In this document: piece by piece, positions 7,359-14,432 of the stretch
How the letters are laid out: every line of letters starts with the position of its first letter
How positions within the stretch are numbered: the first letter of the stretch is position 1
Assembly (NCBI GenBank): GCA_002407845.1
Contig: DHPK01000034.1
Location: 26,769-42,014 of the forward strand
Length of the DNA: 15,246 nucleotides
DNA from: Leptolinea sp. UBA5366
GTDB lineage: Bacteria; Chloroflexota; Anaerolineae; Anaerolineales; Anaerolineaceae
Direction: 5' to 3'
Made by a program: the position numbers and the translations under genes
The notes under the pieces: model-generated
What the model saw: only the letters and a program-made list of their open reading frames with translations
What the model was told of the DNA's origin: nothing
The model's database searches: none

Positions 7359-8984
7359 ATGCGAGATATCCTTTCAAAAAACAAGAAAATGAACCGTCTC
7401 ATTTCGTTTGCCCTTCCTTTGCTATTATTTTTATTAATATTGGTTATTGCATCAAGTGTTTTCGATGATTATGGCGGGTATACCGATGAATTGGTTGAAA
7501 TTCAAACCTCAGTTGTCAATGTCAAGTATGTTTTTTCAAAAATACCCTGGCTGAAAGACAAGAGCGGGTTGAATTTGCCGATATATAATGACTTCGCAAC
7601 CATCCCAGAGCTTCAGACCTATAAAGATCGAACTTATGGAACTACTGTGATGCTGCCAACTATCTTGGTCAGTGATTTGTTCAATAAACCAGTTTCTTTG
7701 TCAAATCTATTGAAAATCCGCAGAATTTACGTCTTTCTAAATTTTTATCTGGCTTTGATTTGCTTTTATTTTTTGTTGAAGGTAAGGTTTAAAAACGAAT
7801 TAATTTCGCTTTCAGGCGTTGTGATGCTGACGCTCACCCCGCGGTTTTTTGCGGAATCATTTTATAACTGCAAAGATATCATATTTTTCTCCTGGTTCAT
7901 GATTTCATTTTGCGCCCTCGGATTCTATTCTTTTGGAAAGGAAAAACTTGGAACTGTTTTGTTTGTTTTTGCTTTTGGCTTGACCGTTAATTCTCGCTTT
8001 TATGGGCTGATTCTGCTGCCAGCATTCTGGTATATGGTAATTTTAAAAAATGGGATTCGAAAATCTATCAGGCAATTGACGCTTGTGACCCTGTTATCGT
8101 TCGCATGGATTTTTGTTTTGTCTCCCTATCTTTGGGAATTTAATTGGAAACAAATTATAAGCGGACTGACTTTTGTAACAAATTTACCGGGTGTCGGGGA
8201 TGCTGAACTGTTCATGGGACGATTGATTGCGCCGCGGGATGTTTGGTACTATCTCCCTGTCTGGATGGGAATCACGATCCCGATCCTTTATTTGGTTTTG
8301 TTTTTCATCGGCGCCATTTCAATATTCACTCAAAAGACTAGCCAAGACGTTCGATTTGCCTGGCTGTCTCTGATGATCCTCCTCGGATCAATGGCAGCAA
8401 TCATTCTATCTCGAGCCACGATTTATCATGGGTGGCGTCATGCCTATTTTCTTTATGCTCCTTTGATTTATTTATCGGTGTGCGGGTTGGAGTTCCTGTG
8501 GGGGATATTGGTTCCATCGGCAATCGGCAGACGAGTGAAGAAGGGCATTTTAATCTGTTGCCTTGGTCTGTCCTTTATTTCCACAGGTTCCTGGATGTTT
8601 GATAATCACCCCTTTGATTTTGTTTACTTTAATGAAATTGGCAGGCGATACGCGCATCAGTTTACCCGCGATTATTGGGGAGTTGCCTCAAAAAGCTGCC
8701 TGCTTTATTTGAACAGTGCTGTGCAAGATGAGACGATTCGAGTTGGAATTAATGCAGACTTGACATATGGGGCGGCTGAATTCAGCCTGATGCGCTTACC
8801 GGAATCAATTCGAGACCGCTTCGAACCGATTTGGCAGACCAAACACGCCGACTACCTGTGTTTCAGCTATAAGAACACACCGGGCAATGAACATGAGATC
8901 CCTGAATTCGAAGTGATGAAAACCTTTATGGTCGACGGGTACGCGGTTGAAGGGGTGTATCGCAGAGTGGAGCCGGCTGAATAA
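7359..8984 (+). CDS. Polytopic GT-C (GT39/ArnT-like) glycosyltransferase, paralog 2
   Basis: The second, shortest copy (541 aa) of the tandem set. Its ATG follows the preceding stop directly. It keeps the motifs of the set: FDDYGGYTDE (35-44), RFFAESFYNCKDIIFFSWF (162-180), NSRFYG, DAELFMGRLIAPRDVWYYLPVW, YHGWRHAYFLYAP, NHPFDFVYFNEIG and RDYWGVASKS. Presumed catalytic acids are therefore present, and it is probably active. Compared with its neighbours it lacks about 15 residues in the loop just before DAELFMG (near residue 275), and the segment after the first loop (61-120) is clearly divergent. It is visibly more AT-rich: two sampled 60-base lines (7501 and 7921) have 35% and 32% GC, against 63% and 52% for lines 9241 and 9541 of paralog 3. 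From about residue 281 onward it resembles paralog 3 as much as paralog 1. Confidence 0.8.
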   Translation: MRDILSKNKKMNRLISFALPLLLFLLILVIASSVFDDYGGYTDELVEIQTSVVNVKYVFSKIPWLKDKSGLNLPIYNDFATIPELQTYKDRTYGTTVMLPTILVSDLFNKPVSLSNLLKIRRIYVFLNFYLALICFYFLLKVRFKNELISLSGVVMLTLTPRFFAESFYNCKDIIFFSWFMISFCALGFYSFGKEKLGTVLFVFAFGLTVNSRFYGLILLPAFWYMVILKNGIRKSIRQLTLVTLLSFAWIFVLSPYLWEFNWKQIISGLTFVTNLPGVGDAELFMGRLIAPRDVWYYLPVWMGITIPILYLVLFFIGAISIFTQKTSQDVRFAWLSLMILLGSMAAIILSRATIYHGWRHAYFLYAPLIYLSVCGLEFLWGILVPSAIGRRVKKGILICCLGLSFISTGSWMFDNHPFDFVYFNEIGRRYAHQFTRDYWGVASKSCLLYLNSAVQDETIRVGINADLTYGAAEFSLMRLPESIRDRFEPIWQTKHADYLCFSYKNTPGNEHEIPEFEVMKTFMVDGYAVEGVYRRVEPAE

Positions 8985-8985
8985 A

Positions 8986-10683
8986 ATGGGCAAGCGGCGC
9001 ACCCTTCAATTCCCTGAAAAATGGCAGCGGCTGGCGGTCGTTCTGTTTTTTCTTTTCCTGCTGGCTGCCGGAGTCGTGCTGCATGACGATTACGGCGGGT
9101 TCACTGACGAGTTCCTGCACATTCAGACAGCTGCCATGCAGTACAAGCAGATTCTCTCGAAGGTGATGGCGCCGGATCAAATTCCTGAAATTCCAATATT
9201 TGACTTGGAGGCACTACAGCCATTTGAGGGATACATCAATCGTTACTATGGCGAGGCGGTGATGCTGCCGACCTTGTTCATTGCGGCGCTCCCGGGCGTT
9301 TCGCTGGATACAGCGGAATTTCTCAACTTCCGGCGGTTCTATACCTTTCTGAATTTTTGGCTGGCATTGATCTGTTTCTATCAATTGCTGCGCATTCGAT
9401 TTTCGAACCGGCTGCTGGCGTTTGCCGGCATGCAGATGCTGTTATTGACCCCCCGGTTTTTTGCTGAATCTTTTTACAATTGCAAGGACATTGTGTTCTT
9501 CAGCTGGTTTTTGATCTCACTTTGCGGAATCGCCTGGTACCTGCTCGGCAGGACTAAAAAAGGTCTCGTTCTGTTTGCTTTTGCAGCCGCACTGACCATC
9601 AACACGCGCATTTATGGGGCAGCGCTCTACGCATTTTTAGTCTTGATCGTTTTCTTTTCGGAATTAAAAGCTGATGGACATCCGTTCAGAAAACTGAAAG
9701 CGCCACTGGCTGCCATACTGTTTTCTATTGCTTTTTACTGGCTGATTACGCCCTTCCTTTGGGAAAATCCCATCCGGAATTTCTTTGCCGGTCTGACCTT
9801 TGCTTCTGACCAGGTCGGCATCGACCCGCTGGCGGTTTCCTCGGGAAAATCGCTCGTCAGACTAGGCGATGCGGAACTGTTCATGGGGCAGATCATCGCG
9901 CCGCGCGATGTCTGGTATTACATTCCGGTCTGGATCGGGATCACTGTCCCGGTGATCTACCTGGTGCTTTTTGGCGCCGGTGTGATCGCGCTGCCAGCTG
10001 CCTGGGTCAGAAAAAGGCGTTCTCCATCTGAAAAGAATGCGCTGCTGTTTGATTCTTTTATGCTGATCTGGCTAGTTGGAATCACTGCACTGATCATTCT
10101 TTCCAAAGCCACGCTTTATCATGGCTGGCGGCATGTATATTTTCTGTACGTGTTCATCCTGTACCTGTCTGTTTACGGGCTGAATGAGCTGATGCAGCTC
10201 AAAATTCGCTCTGAGATAGTGATGCGGGCGAAAAAAATCGCGTTGTTTGGTGTCTGTCTGGCTTCGTTTATCAGCACCGGCAGCTGGATTGTTCGCAATC
10301 ATCCGCTCGATTTCGTCTACTTTAACGAAATCGGACGCGCTGCTGCGCCGCAATTTTCACGCGATTATTGGGGGGTGGCGTCAAAAAAATGTGTACTGGA
10401 TTTGCTGAACGAATATGATGGCAGGCGTGTTTCGCTGGATTTGAACGCTGATAGAACTTGGGGATCAATCGAGTTCAGTCTGCTGCGCTTACCGCTCAAA
10501 CAGCAGGCGAAATTCGACCCGGTCTGGAAGACAGAAAACGCTGAATATGCCTGCTACAGCTATAAAAATACTTTGGGCAACAACTTTGTGCTGGAAGATT
10601 TCGAACCGATTCATGTTTATCGCGTTGATGGCTATGACGTCGCGGCAGTCTTCAAGCGGGTAAAAAACTTCAAATATCAATAA
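8986..10683 (+). CDS. Polytopic GT-C (GT39/ArnT-like) glycosyltransferase, paralog 3
   Basis: The third copy, 565 aa from the ATG at 8986, one base after the stop of paralog 2. An in-frame ATG at 8947 would add 13 residues inside the previous gene and is less likely, because the chosen N-terminus lines up with the others. Its first half is very close to paralog 1: HDDYGGFTDE (33-42), NRYYGEAVMLPTLFIAALPG, FLNFRRFYTFLNF, RFFAESFYNCKDIVFFSW and NTRIYG. The later motifs are DAELFMGQIIAPRDVWYYIPVW, YHGWRHVYFLY, NHPLDFVYFNEIG and RDYWGVASKK. The membrane topology matches the other two (roughly ten helices by eye). It is the last gene of the operon, and its stop codon adjoins the hairpin at 10687-10710. 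Substrate and acceptor cannot be read from sequence; keeping three copies suggests related but different sugars or acceptors. Confidence 0.8.
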   Translation: MGKRRTLQFPEKWQRLAVVLFFLFLLAAGVVLHDDYGGFTDEFLHIQTAAMQYKQILSKVMAPDQIPEIPIFDLEALQPFEGYINRYYGEAVMLPTLFIAALPGVSLDTAEFLNFRRFYTFLNFWLALICFYQLLRIRFSNRLLAFAGMQMLLLTPRFFAESFYNCKDIVFFSWFLISLCGIAWYLLGRTKKGLVLFAFAAALTINTRIYGAALYAFLVLIVFFSELKADGHPFRKLKAPLAAILFSIAFYWLITPFLWENPIRNFFAGLTFASDQVGIDPLAVSSGKSLVRLGDAELFMGQIIAPRDVWYYIPVWIGITVPVIYLVLFGAGVIALPAAWVRKRRSPSEKNALLFDSFMLIWLVGITALIILSKATLYHGWRHVYFLYVFILYLSVYGLNELMQLKIRSEIVMRAKKIALFGVCLASFISTGSWIVRNHPLDFVYFNEIGRAAAPQFSRDYWGVASKKCVLDLLNEYDGRRVSLDLNADRTWGSIEFSLLRLPLKQQAKFDPVWKTENAEYACYSYKNTLGNNFVLEDFEPIHVYRVDGYDVAAVFKRVKNFKYQ

Positions 10684-10710
10684 AAAGAGCACGGCGTCAG
10701 CGCCGTGCTC
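10682..10710 (-). terminator. Terminator of the rpmH-jag operon at a convergent junction
   Basis: A perfect 10-bp stem (GAGCACGGCG at 10687-10696, CGCCGTGCTC at 10701-10710) with the four-base loop TCAG. Read on the - strand it is followed by TTTTT (10686-10682) and lies about 20 bases after the jag stop, so it is a strong intrinsic terminator for that operon. Read on the + strand the stem is followed by CAAATAAACTT, which has no T-run, so termination of the glycosyltransferase operon there would be weaker. Confidence 0.92.
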
Positions 10711-10729
10711 CAAATAAACTTCCCGTTGT

Positions 10730-11521
10730 TTAATTTTTCGGGTAAATGACAACTTTCCGATTCGGCTCTTCGCCGACGCTTTCGGTATAGATGTCCGTTC
10801 GGTCCCTCAGGATCAGATGGATAATCCGCCGTTCGGTGCCGGGCATGGGTTCGAGTGAGATGCGGCGGCCGGATTTGATCACTTGATCAGCCAGGCGGGT
10901 TGCCATCTGGCGCAGCTGCTTTTCGCGGCGTTCGCGATATCCCTGAACGTCGATCACCATCGGAATCCAATGCCCGAGTTCGCGTCCGACAATCAGGCTG
11001 GTGATATATTGAAAAGCGTTCAGTGTCTCTGAGTGGCGTCCGATCAAATAAGATAGGTCGTCCCCTTTGATGTCGATCAGAACCATTGGCTGGCTGCCGG
11101 AAGTTTCAAGCGTGCCAATTTTGCCGCTCACGGTTGCCTTGATCCTCATTTTTTCGATCAGCTCCTGCACGACAGATACGGTTACTTTCAGCGCATCCTC
11201 ATTGATCGAGCTGTCTTCTGAATCAACAATTTCTTCTTTTTCGAAATCTGAATCATCGTCAAGCTCTTCTTCAAAGGAGCGCGACATTTCTTCCGATTCG
11301 ACGCTTGCTGATACGATTTCGGCAATAACTTCTGGAGCTGCAGCTGTTTCTTTGAGAGAAATGGCAACGCGTGCCGGTCTTGAACCCAGACCAAACAACC
11401 CTTTTGCGCCGGTGTCAAGAATCTCAATTTCGACTTGCTCACGCGATAAATTCAGCGATTCCAAGCCTTTTTCAATAGCTTCATCAGCAGTTCCTGCTGA
11501 ATATTCAAATTTGTTTTCCAT
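10730..11521 (-). CDS. jag: Jag/KhpB (SpoIIIJ-associated) RNA-binding protein
   Basis: A cytoplasmic RNA-binding protein found beside yidC; in Firmicutes it forms the KhpA/KhpB pair that affects cell division and RNA stability. I take the ATG at 11521 (263 aa), because AGGA overlapping the yidC stop is well placed and the Jag_N domain starts there. Domains in order: Jag_N (about 4-55, including LDTGAKGLFGLGSRPARV), an acidic low-complexity linker (60-108), a type II KH domain (about 110-190) and an R3H domain (about 195-263). The R3H motif RxxxH is present as RRIIH (231-235). The KH GXXG loop reads GRHS (161-164), so the second Gly is Ser, which may change RNA binding. The gene is last in its operon, 10 bases after yidC, and ends at the hairpin at 10687-10710. 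Confidence 0.93.
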   Translation of the reverse strand: MENKFEYSAGTADEAIEKGLESLNLSREQVEIEILDTGAKGLFGLGSRPARVAISLKETAAAPEVIAEIVSASVESEEMSRSFEEELDDDSDFEKEEIVDSEDSSINEDALKVTVSVVQELIEKMRIKATVSGKIGTLETSGSQPMVLIDIKGDDLSYLIGRHSETLNAFQYITSLIVGRELGHWIPMVIDVQGYRERREKQLRQMATRLADQVIKSGRRISLEPMPGTERRIIHLILRDRTDIYTESVGEEPNRKVVIYPKN

Positions 11522-11531
11522 GTGCGCAGTC

Positions 11532-12479
11532 CTATTGTTGCAATTTCTTTTTCGGTTTTTTCTTGTTTTTAAATTCGCGATAGTCAATTTTCTCTTCCAC
11601 TGCGTCAGTGGCGGCAGGGCTTGATGAGGCGGGAGCGCTGCTTGATTTTGAGGCTGTCCGTGTTGGAGCAGAGGTTTGTTTCGGACTTTGTGAACCAGTG
11701 AAGGCTGAAAAATCCGGTTTGCCAATTTTCATCGCTTTCCAGTTTAATTTTCCCTCAATCGCATATTGTGTGATGGTGAAGAGGTTTGAAATCAGGAAGT
11801 AGAGCGATAAACCGGATGCCAGCGTGTATGCCATGAAGCCCATCAGCACCGGCATGTAAATGTTCATCATACCTGTCATCATCGCTCCGCTGCCTCCCTG
11901 ATCGCCGCCGCCGGCTGCCGGCTGGGCTGTCAGTTTGGTCTGCATCCAAGTTGAGATAATGACCAGCACTGCCAAAACCGGGATGCCAAAGGACAAGCCT
12001 GGAATGTGCAGCCGTTCAGGCTGTCCAAGGTTCATCCAGAGAAAATTCGGATTGATCGGAAAAATATCACCAATCTGCAAAAAGGCTGGATTGACGCGTT
12101 TTGTCAGGTCAAGCATGCCCAGCGGCGTTGAAACGATCGCGGCGATGATTGCCTGGTACAGCGCGAAAATAATCGGCAGCTGAACCAGTGTCGGCAGACA
12201 GGAAGCGGTCGGATTGACCCCAGATTTTTTATAAAGCTTCATCTGCTCTTCCGCCAGCTTTTCCTTGTTATCCTTGTATTTCTCCATCATTTCAAGATAC
12301 TCAGGCGACTTGTTCAACTCCATCATTGCGGTTGAACTTTTGATCTGTTTACGCATGAGCGGATAAATTACCAATTTGATCAGGATGGTGAAAAGGATGA
12401 TCGCTACCCCGAAGTTGCCGATCAGCTTATAGATATACAGCAAAACGTTCAGAAAAATATTAACAAATGATTCCCACAT
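11532..12479 (-). CDS. yidC: YidC/Oxa1 membrane protein insertase
   Basis: It inserts and folds membrane proteins, alone or with SecYEG. The 315-aa form lacks the large periplasmic domain of E. coli YidC. The sequence shows TM1 (about 20-42, GVAIILFTILIKLVIYPLMRKQ), the cytoplasmic helical hairpin (45-90, ending YKKSGVNPTASCLPTLVQLP) and later helices including PGLSFGIPVLAVLVIISTWMQTK and the segment MPVLMGFMAYTLASGLSLYFLISN, then a Ser/Ala-rich linker and a basic tail KNKKKPKKKLQQ suited to ribosome contact. The positive residue of the hydrophilic groove, usually Arg in the family, is K35. The start is an ATG preceded by a strong GGGAGG site overlapping the end of the lipoprotein gene. No Cys lipobox or typical signal peptide is seen at the N-terminus. 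Confidence 0.97.
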   Translation of the reverse strand: MWESFVNIFLNVLLYIYKLIGNFGVAIILFTILIKLVIYPLMRKQIKSSTAMMELNKSPEYLEMMEKYKDNKEKLAEEQMKLYKKSGVNPTASCLPTLVQLPIIFALYQAIIAAIVSTPLGMLDLTKRVNPAFLQIGDIFPINPNFLWMNLGQPERLHIPGLSFGIPVLAVLVIISTWMQTKLTAQPAAGGGDQGGSGAMMTGMMNIYMPVLMGFMAYTLASGLSLYFLISNLFTITQYAIEGKLNWKAMKIGKPDFSAFTGSQSPKQTSAPTRTASKSSSAPASSSPAATDAVEEKIDYREFKNKKKPKKKLQQ

Positions 12480-12492
12480 AGCTGATCCTCCC

Positions 12493-13626
12493 TTATTTTG
12501 TCGAAGTTTCGGTTACTTCGGGTGTGTTTTCAGTGCTCGTCGCTGTTGATTCAGCATACCACCAGTCTTCTTTAAGGTCGAAAGTGTACGCCCGCAGCAA
12601 TGCATCCCCCGGAATCATCGCAGTGATGACTGAATCGCCGACAATCACTGGTGTGGTCATCATTTTTCCGTTCGCTGAGCGCACGTTGACTGACTTCCCA
12701 TCGATATCGTAGACCAGTAAATCGCCGTTTTCAGCGATGAACAGAATATTGCCGTTGTCCAGCGCAACCGGATTGGCAATATAATCTGCCCCGTCCGGCG
12801 TGGTCGCATTCAATGCCCAGACGGATTTGCCGTCTGTGAGATCAACGCAGGATATGTTCCCGCCCATGTCAGCGACGATGATTCTGTCGTCAACGATCAG
12901 CGGTGAAGCCCAAATTTCATTCTGAGCGGTCATCAAACTGGTGATTTCATCGGTTGCCGGATCATAAACTGAAACATCTTTGCCGAGCGTCGTGAAGTAA
13001 ATCTTGCCGTCTGAAAGGATCAGATCGGACATGACCGCGCCGTTTGATGGCTGAGATTTCAATATTTTCCCGGATTCGAGATCAAGAACGTGAATTTGTT
13101 TGTCGAGTGATGCGATGTAAACCTTGTTTTCGAAGATCAACGGCTGAACCCAGATTTCAGACGGGTGTTTTGTCGTCCAGACCGGCGAAGTCAGATTGTT
13201 CAAGTCAAAACCATAAATGGATCCATCATTCGACGGGATGACCAGCTTCCCTTCCCCGGCTGCTGGTGAGGCAAGAATTTTATTCTTGTTTGACCCCAGG
13301 GTGATCTTGTTGAGCAGCGCGCCGGTTTTCTGGTCAAGCACATGCACTTCGTTTTGGTAGGTGGCAGCATAAACTTTTCCGTCTTCCACCAGCGGTGAGG
13401 CGAAAAACATCAGTCCCTTATCCGGTTCGGCTGGATATTTCCACACTAATTTCCCATCAGCCACTGCCTGGACGGAAGAAGTGTAAGAAACATAAACAGT
13501 TCCGCTCTCTTCGGTCATTCCTGGCCAGCTGACTGCGTTATTCAGGGCTGAATTTCCTGCACAGCCGCTCAGGATCATGCTGAATGCAATCAACATGACC
13601 AGATATACAAGTTTTCTATTTTTCAT
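12493..13626 (-). CDS. BamB-like PQQ-type beta-propeller lipoprotein
   Basis: A predicted exported lipoprotein: the basic N-terminus (KNRK), hydrophobic core and lipobox LSGC put the lipidated Cys at residue 22. The rest (about 40-350) is a run of roughly seven propeller blades of the pattern PLVxDGKVYxA, then VxVLDxxTGxxxW (for example EDGKVYAATYQNEVHVLD and FENKVYIASLDKQIHVLD). It ends in a Thr/Ser/Glu-rich tail (355-377). No PQQ-binding or quinoprotein dehydrogenase residues are evident, so a scaffold role like BamB is more likely than an enzyme. It sits between yidD and yidC in one operon, with a gap of 13 bases to yidC, so a part in membrane-protein insertion or folding outside the membrane is a reasonable inference. 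GGGGA seven bases upstream supports the ATG. Confidence 0.85.
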   Translation of the reverse strand: MKNRKLVYLVMLIAFSMILSGCAGNSALNNAVSWPGMTEESGTVYVSYTSSVQAVADGKLVWKYPAEPDKGLMFFASPLVEDGKVYAATYQNEVHVLDQKTGALLNKITLGSNKNKILASPAAGEGKLVIPSNDGSIYGFDLNNLTSPVWTTKHPSEIWVQPLIFENKVYIASLDKQIHVLDLESGKILKSQPSNGAVMSDLILSDGKIYFTTLGKDVSVYDPATDEITSLMTAQNEIWASPLIVDDRIIVADMGGNISCVDLTDGKSVWALNATTPDGADYIANPVALDNGNILFIAENGDLLVYDIDGKSVNVRSANGKMMTTPVIVGDSVITAMIPGDALLRAYTFDLKEDWWYAESTATSTENTPEVTETSTK

Positions 13627-13650
13627 ACAGGTTCCCCATCCGGGAATTCG

Positions 13651-14001
13651 TTACGGAACCGGGTCGAATCCGCCGGGATTAAACGGATTGCAGCGCAGCA
13701 GGCGCCATATTGCCATCGGTACACCTCTGAGGGCTCCATATTTATAAATTGCCTGATAGGCAAAATGAGAGCAGGAGGGATAAAAACGGCAGGTGTTGTC
13801 TGGCAGCAATCTGGATAACGTTTTTTGATAAAAACGGATCAATAGTAGAAAGATAAGTTTGAGCAGGTTCAAAGGACGGATGGGCAAGTCGCGCAGGCGA
13901 GGCTCACTGGCATAGGCGTCATGGATTATTTCATGATCCTCTGCAGCTTGTGAAAACTCGGTCTGAGGAATTTCCCCGCAGCACTCGACCCGTGGATTCA
14001 T
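13651..14001 (-). CDS. yidD: YidD membrane protein insertion efficiency factor
   Basis: A small membrane-associated protein that helps YidC-dependent insertion. The family core is at about residues 46-116: an amphipathic/hydrophobic helix LLKLIFLLLIRFYQKTLS, then the signature CRFYPSCSHFAYQAIYKYG (from C71), then RLLRCNPFNPGGFDPVP. The three conserved Cys are C71, C77 and C104. At 116 aa it is longer than the usual 70-90, because about 45 mostly polar residues precede the core. The ATG at 14001 lies three bases after the rnpA stop and its ribosome-binding site is poor. No later in-frame ATG exists before the core, so either the extension is real or a non-ATG start is used. Confidence 0.93.
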   Translation of the reverse strand: MNPRVECCGEIPQTEFSQAAEDHEIIHDAYASEPRLRDLPIRPLNLLKLIFLLLIRFYQKTLSRLLPDNTCRFYPSCSHFAYQAIYKYGALRGVPMAIWRLLRCNPFNPGGFDPVP

Positions 14002-14004
14002 CTT

Positions 14005-14352
14005 TCACTGTCCATTCATCAGCAGGTCGGCTTTCGTCAACAGTGTTTGGATCGCTTTGGAAATCGTTTCGGTCTCTGCATCCACAATCGGCTTTCTGCC
14101 GATCAGAACCAATTTCATACCGGGCTTGATTCGTTCGATGAAAGGGTCAATTGCTGCCCGTAATAAGCGTTTGGTATGGTTGCGGGAAACTGCTCCGCCG
14201 ACAGATTTCGTCGCGATCACACCGATCTTGACTTCATCACTGTCATTTTCCAGCATAACGCTTAATACCATCAGAGGGTGAGCAAAAGATTTTCCCTTTT
14301 GTCTCACCCTTTGAATATCATCTGATCGATTCAGACGTTTCTTGCGTTCCAA
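14005..14352 (-). CDS. rnpA: Ribonuclease P protein component
   Basis: The protein subunit that works with RNase P RNA to mature the 5' ends of tRNAs. It is 115 aa, the normal size. The start is TTG at 14352, giving MERKKRLNRSDDIQRVRQKGKSFAHPLMVL, which matches the family N-terminus; no ATG is available upstream before a stop. The central strand IGVIATKSVGGAVSRNHTKRLLRAA carries the family RNR motif as R57-N58-H59, an unusual His at the third position. It lies downstream of rpmH in the usual order. A hairpin plus T-run (14359-14386) lies between the two genes, and its 3' arm contains the only plausible ribosome-binding sequence (GTGGA), so translation of rnpA may be limited. Confidence 0.96.
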   Translation of the reverse strand: MERKKRLNRSDDIQRVRQKGKSFAHPLMVLSVMLENDSDEVKIGVIATKSVGGAVSRNHTKRLLRAAIDPFIERIKPGMKLVLIGRKPIVDAETETISKAIQTLLTKADLLMNGQ

Positions 14353-14358
14353 GTCAAT

Positions 14359-14386
14359 AAAAATTCCACATGATTAAAATGTGGAA
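14359..14386 (-). terminator. Terminator- or attenuator-like hairpin between rpmH and rnpA
   Basis: On the - strand an 8-bp perfect stem (TTCCACAT at 14386-14379, ATGTGGAA at 14371-14364) with a seven-base loop is followed at once by TTTTT (14363-14359). The stem has only three G-C pairs, so it is probably leaky. It lies within the same operon, 47 bases after the rpmH stop and just before the rnpA TTG. It could lower rnpA expression relative to rpmH, by termination or by covering the rnpA ribosome-binding site. Confidence 0.6.
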
Positions 14387-14432
14387 ACTTCTACAGAGGA
14401 TTACTGTTGACAATCAGCCACGAATCCTGCGA

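Noticed and set aside
8947..8985. Longer start for the third glycosyltransferase at the ATG at 8947
   Set aside because: It lies inside the coding region of paralog 2, and the N-terminus from 8986 aligns with the other two copies.
11067..11624. Ser-rich + strand open frame of 185 codons
   Set aside because: It is the complement of the acidic linker of jag and the tail of yidC. It has no ribosome-binding site or family features.
11522..11725. Upstream extension of jag into yidC giving a 331-residue protein
   Set aside because: The extra residues are the yidC 3' end read in another frame. The Jag_N domain starts at the ATG at 11521, which has its own AGGA site.
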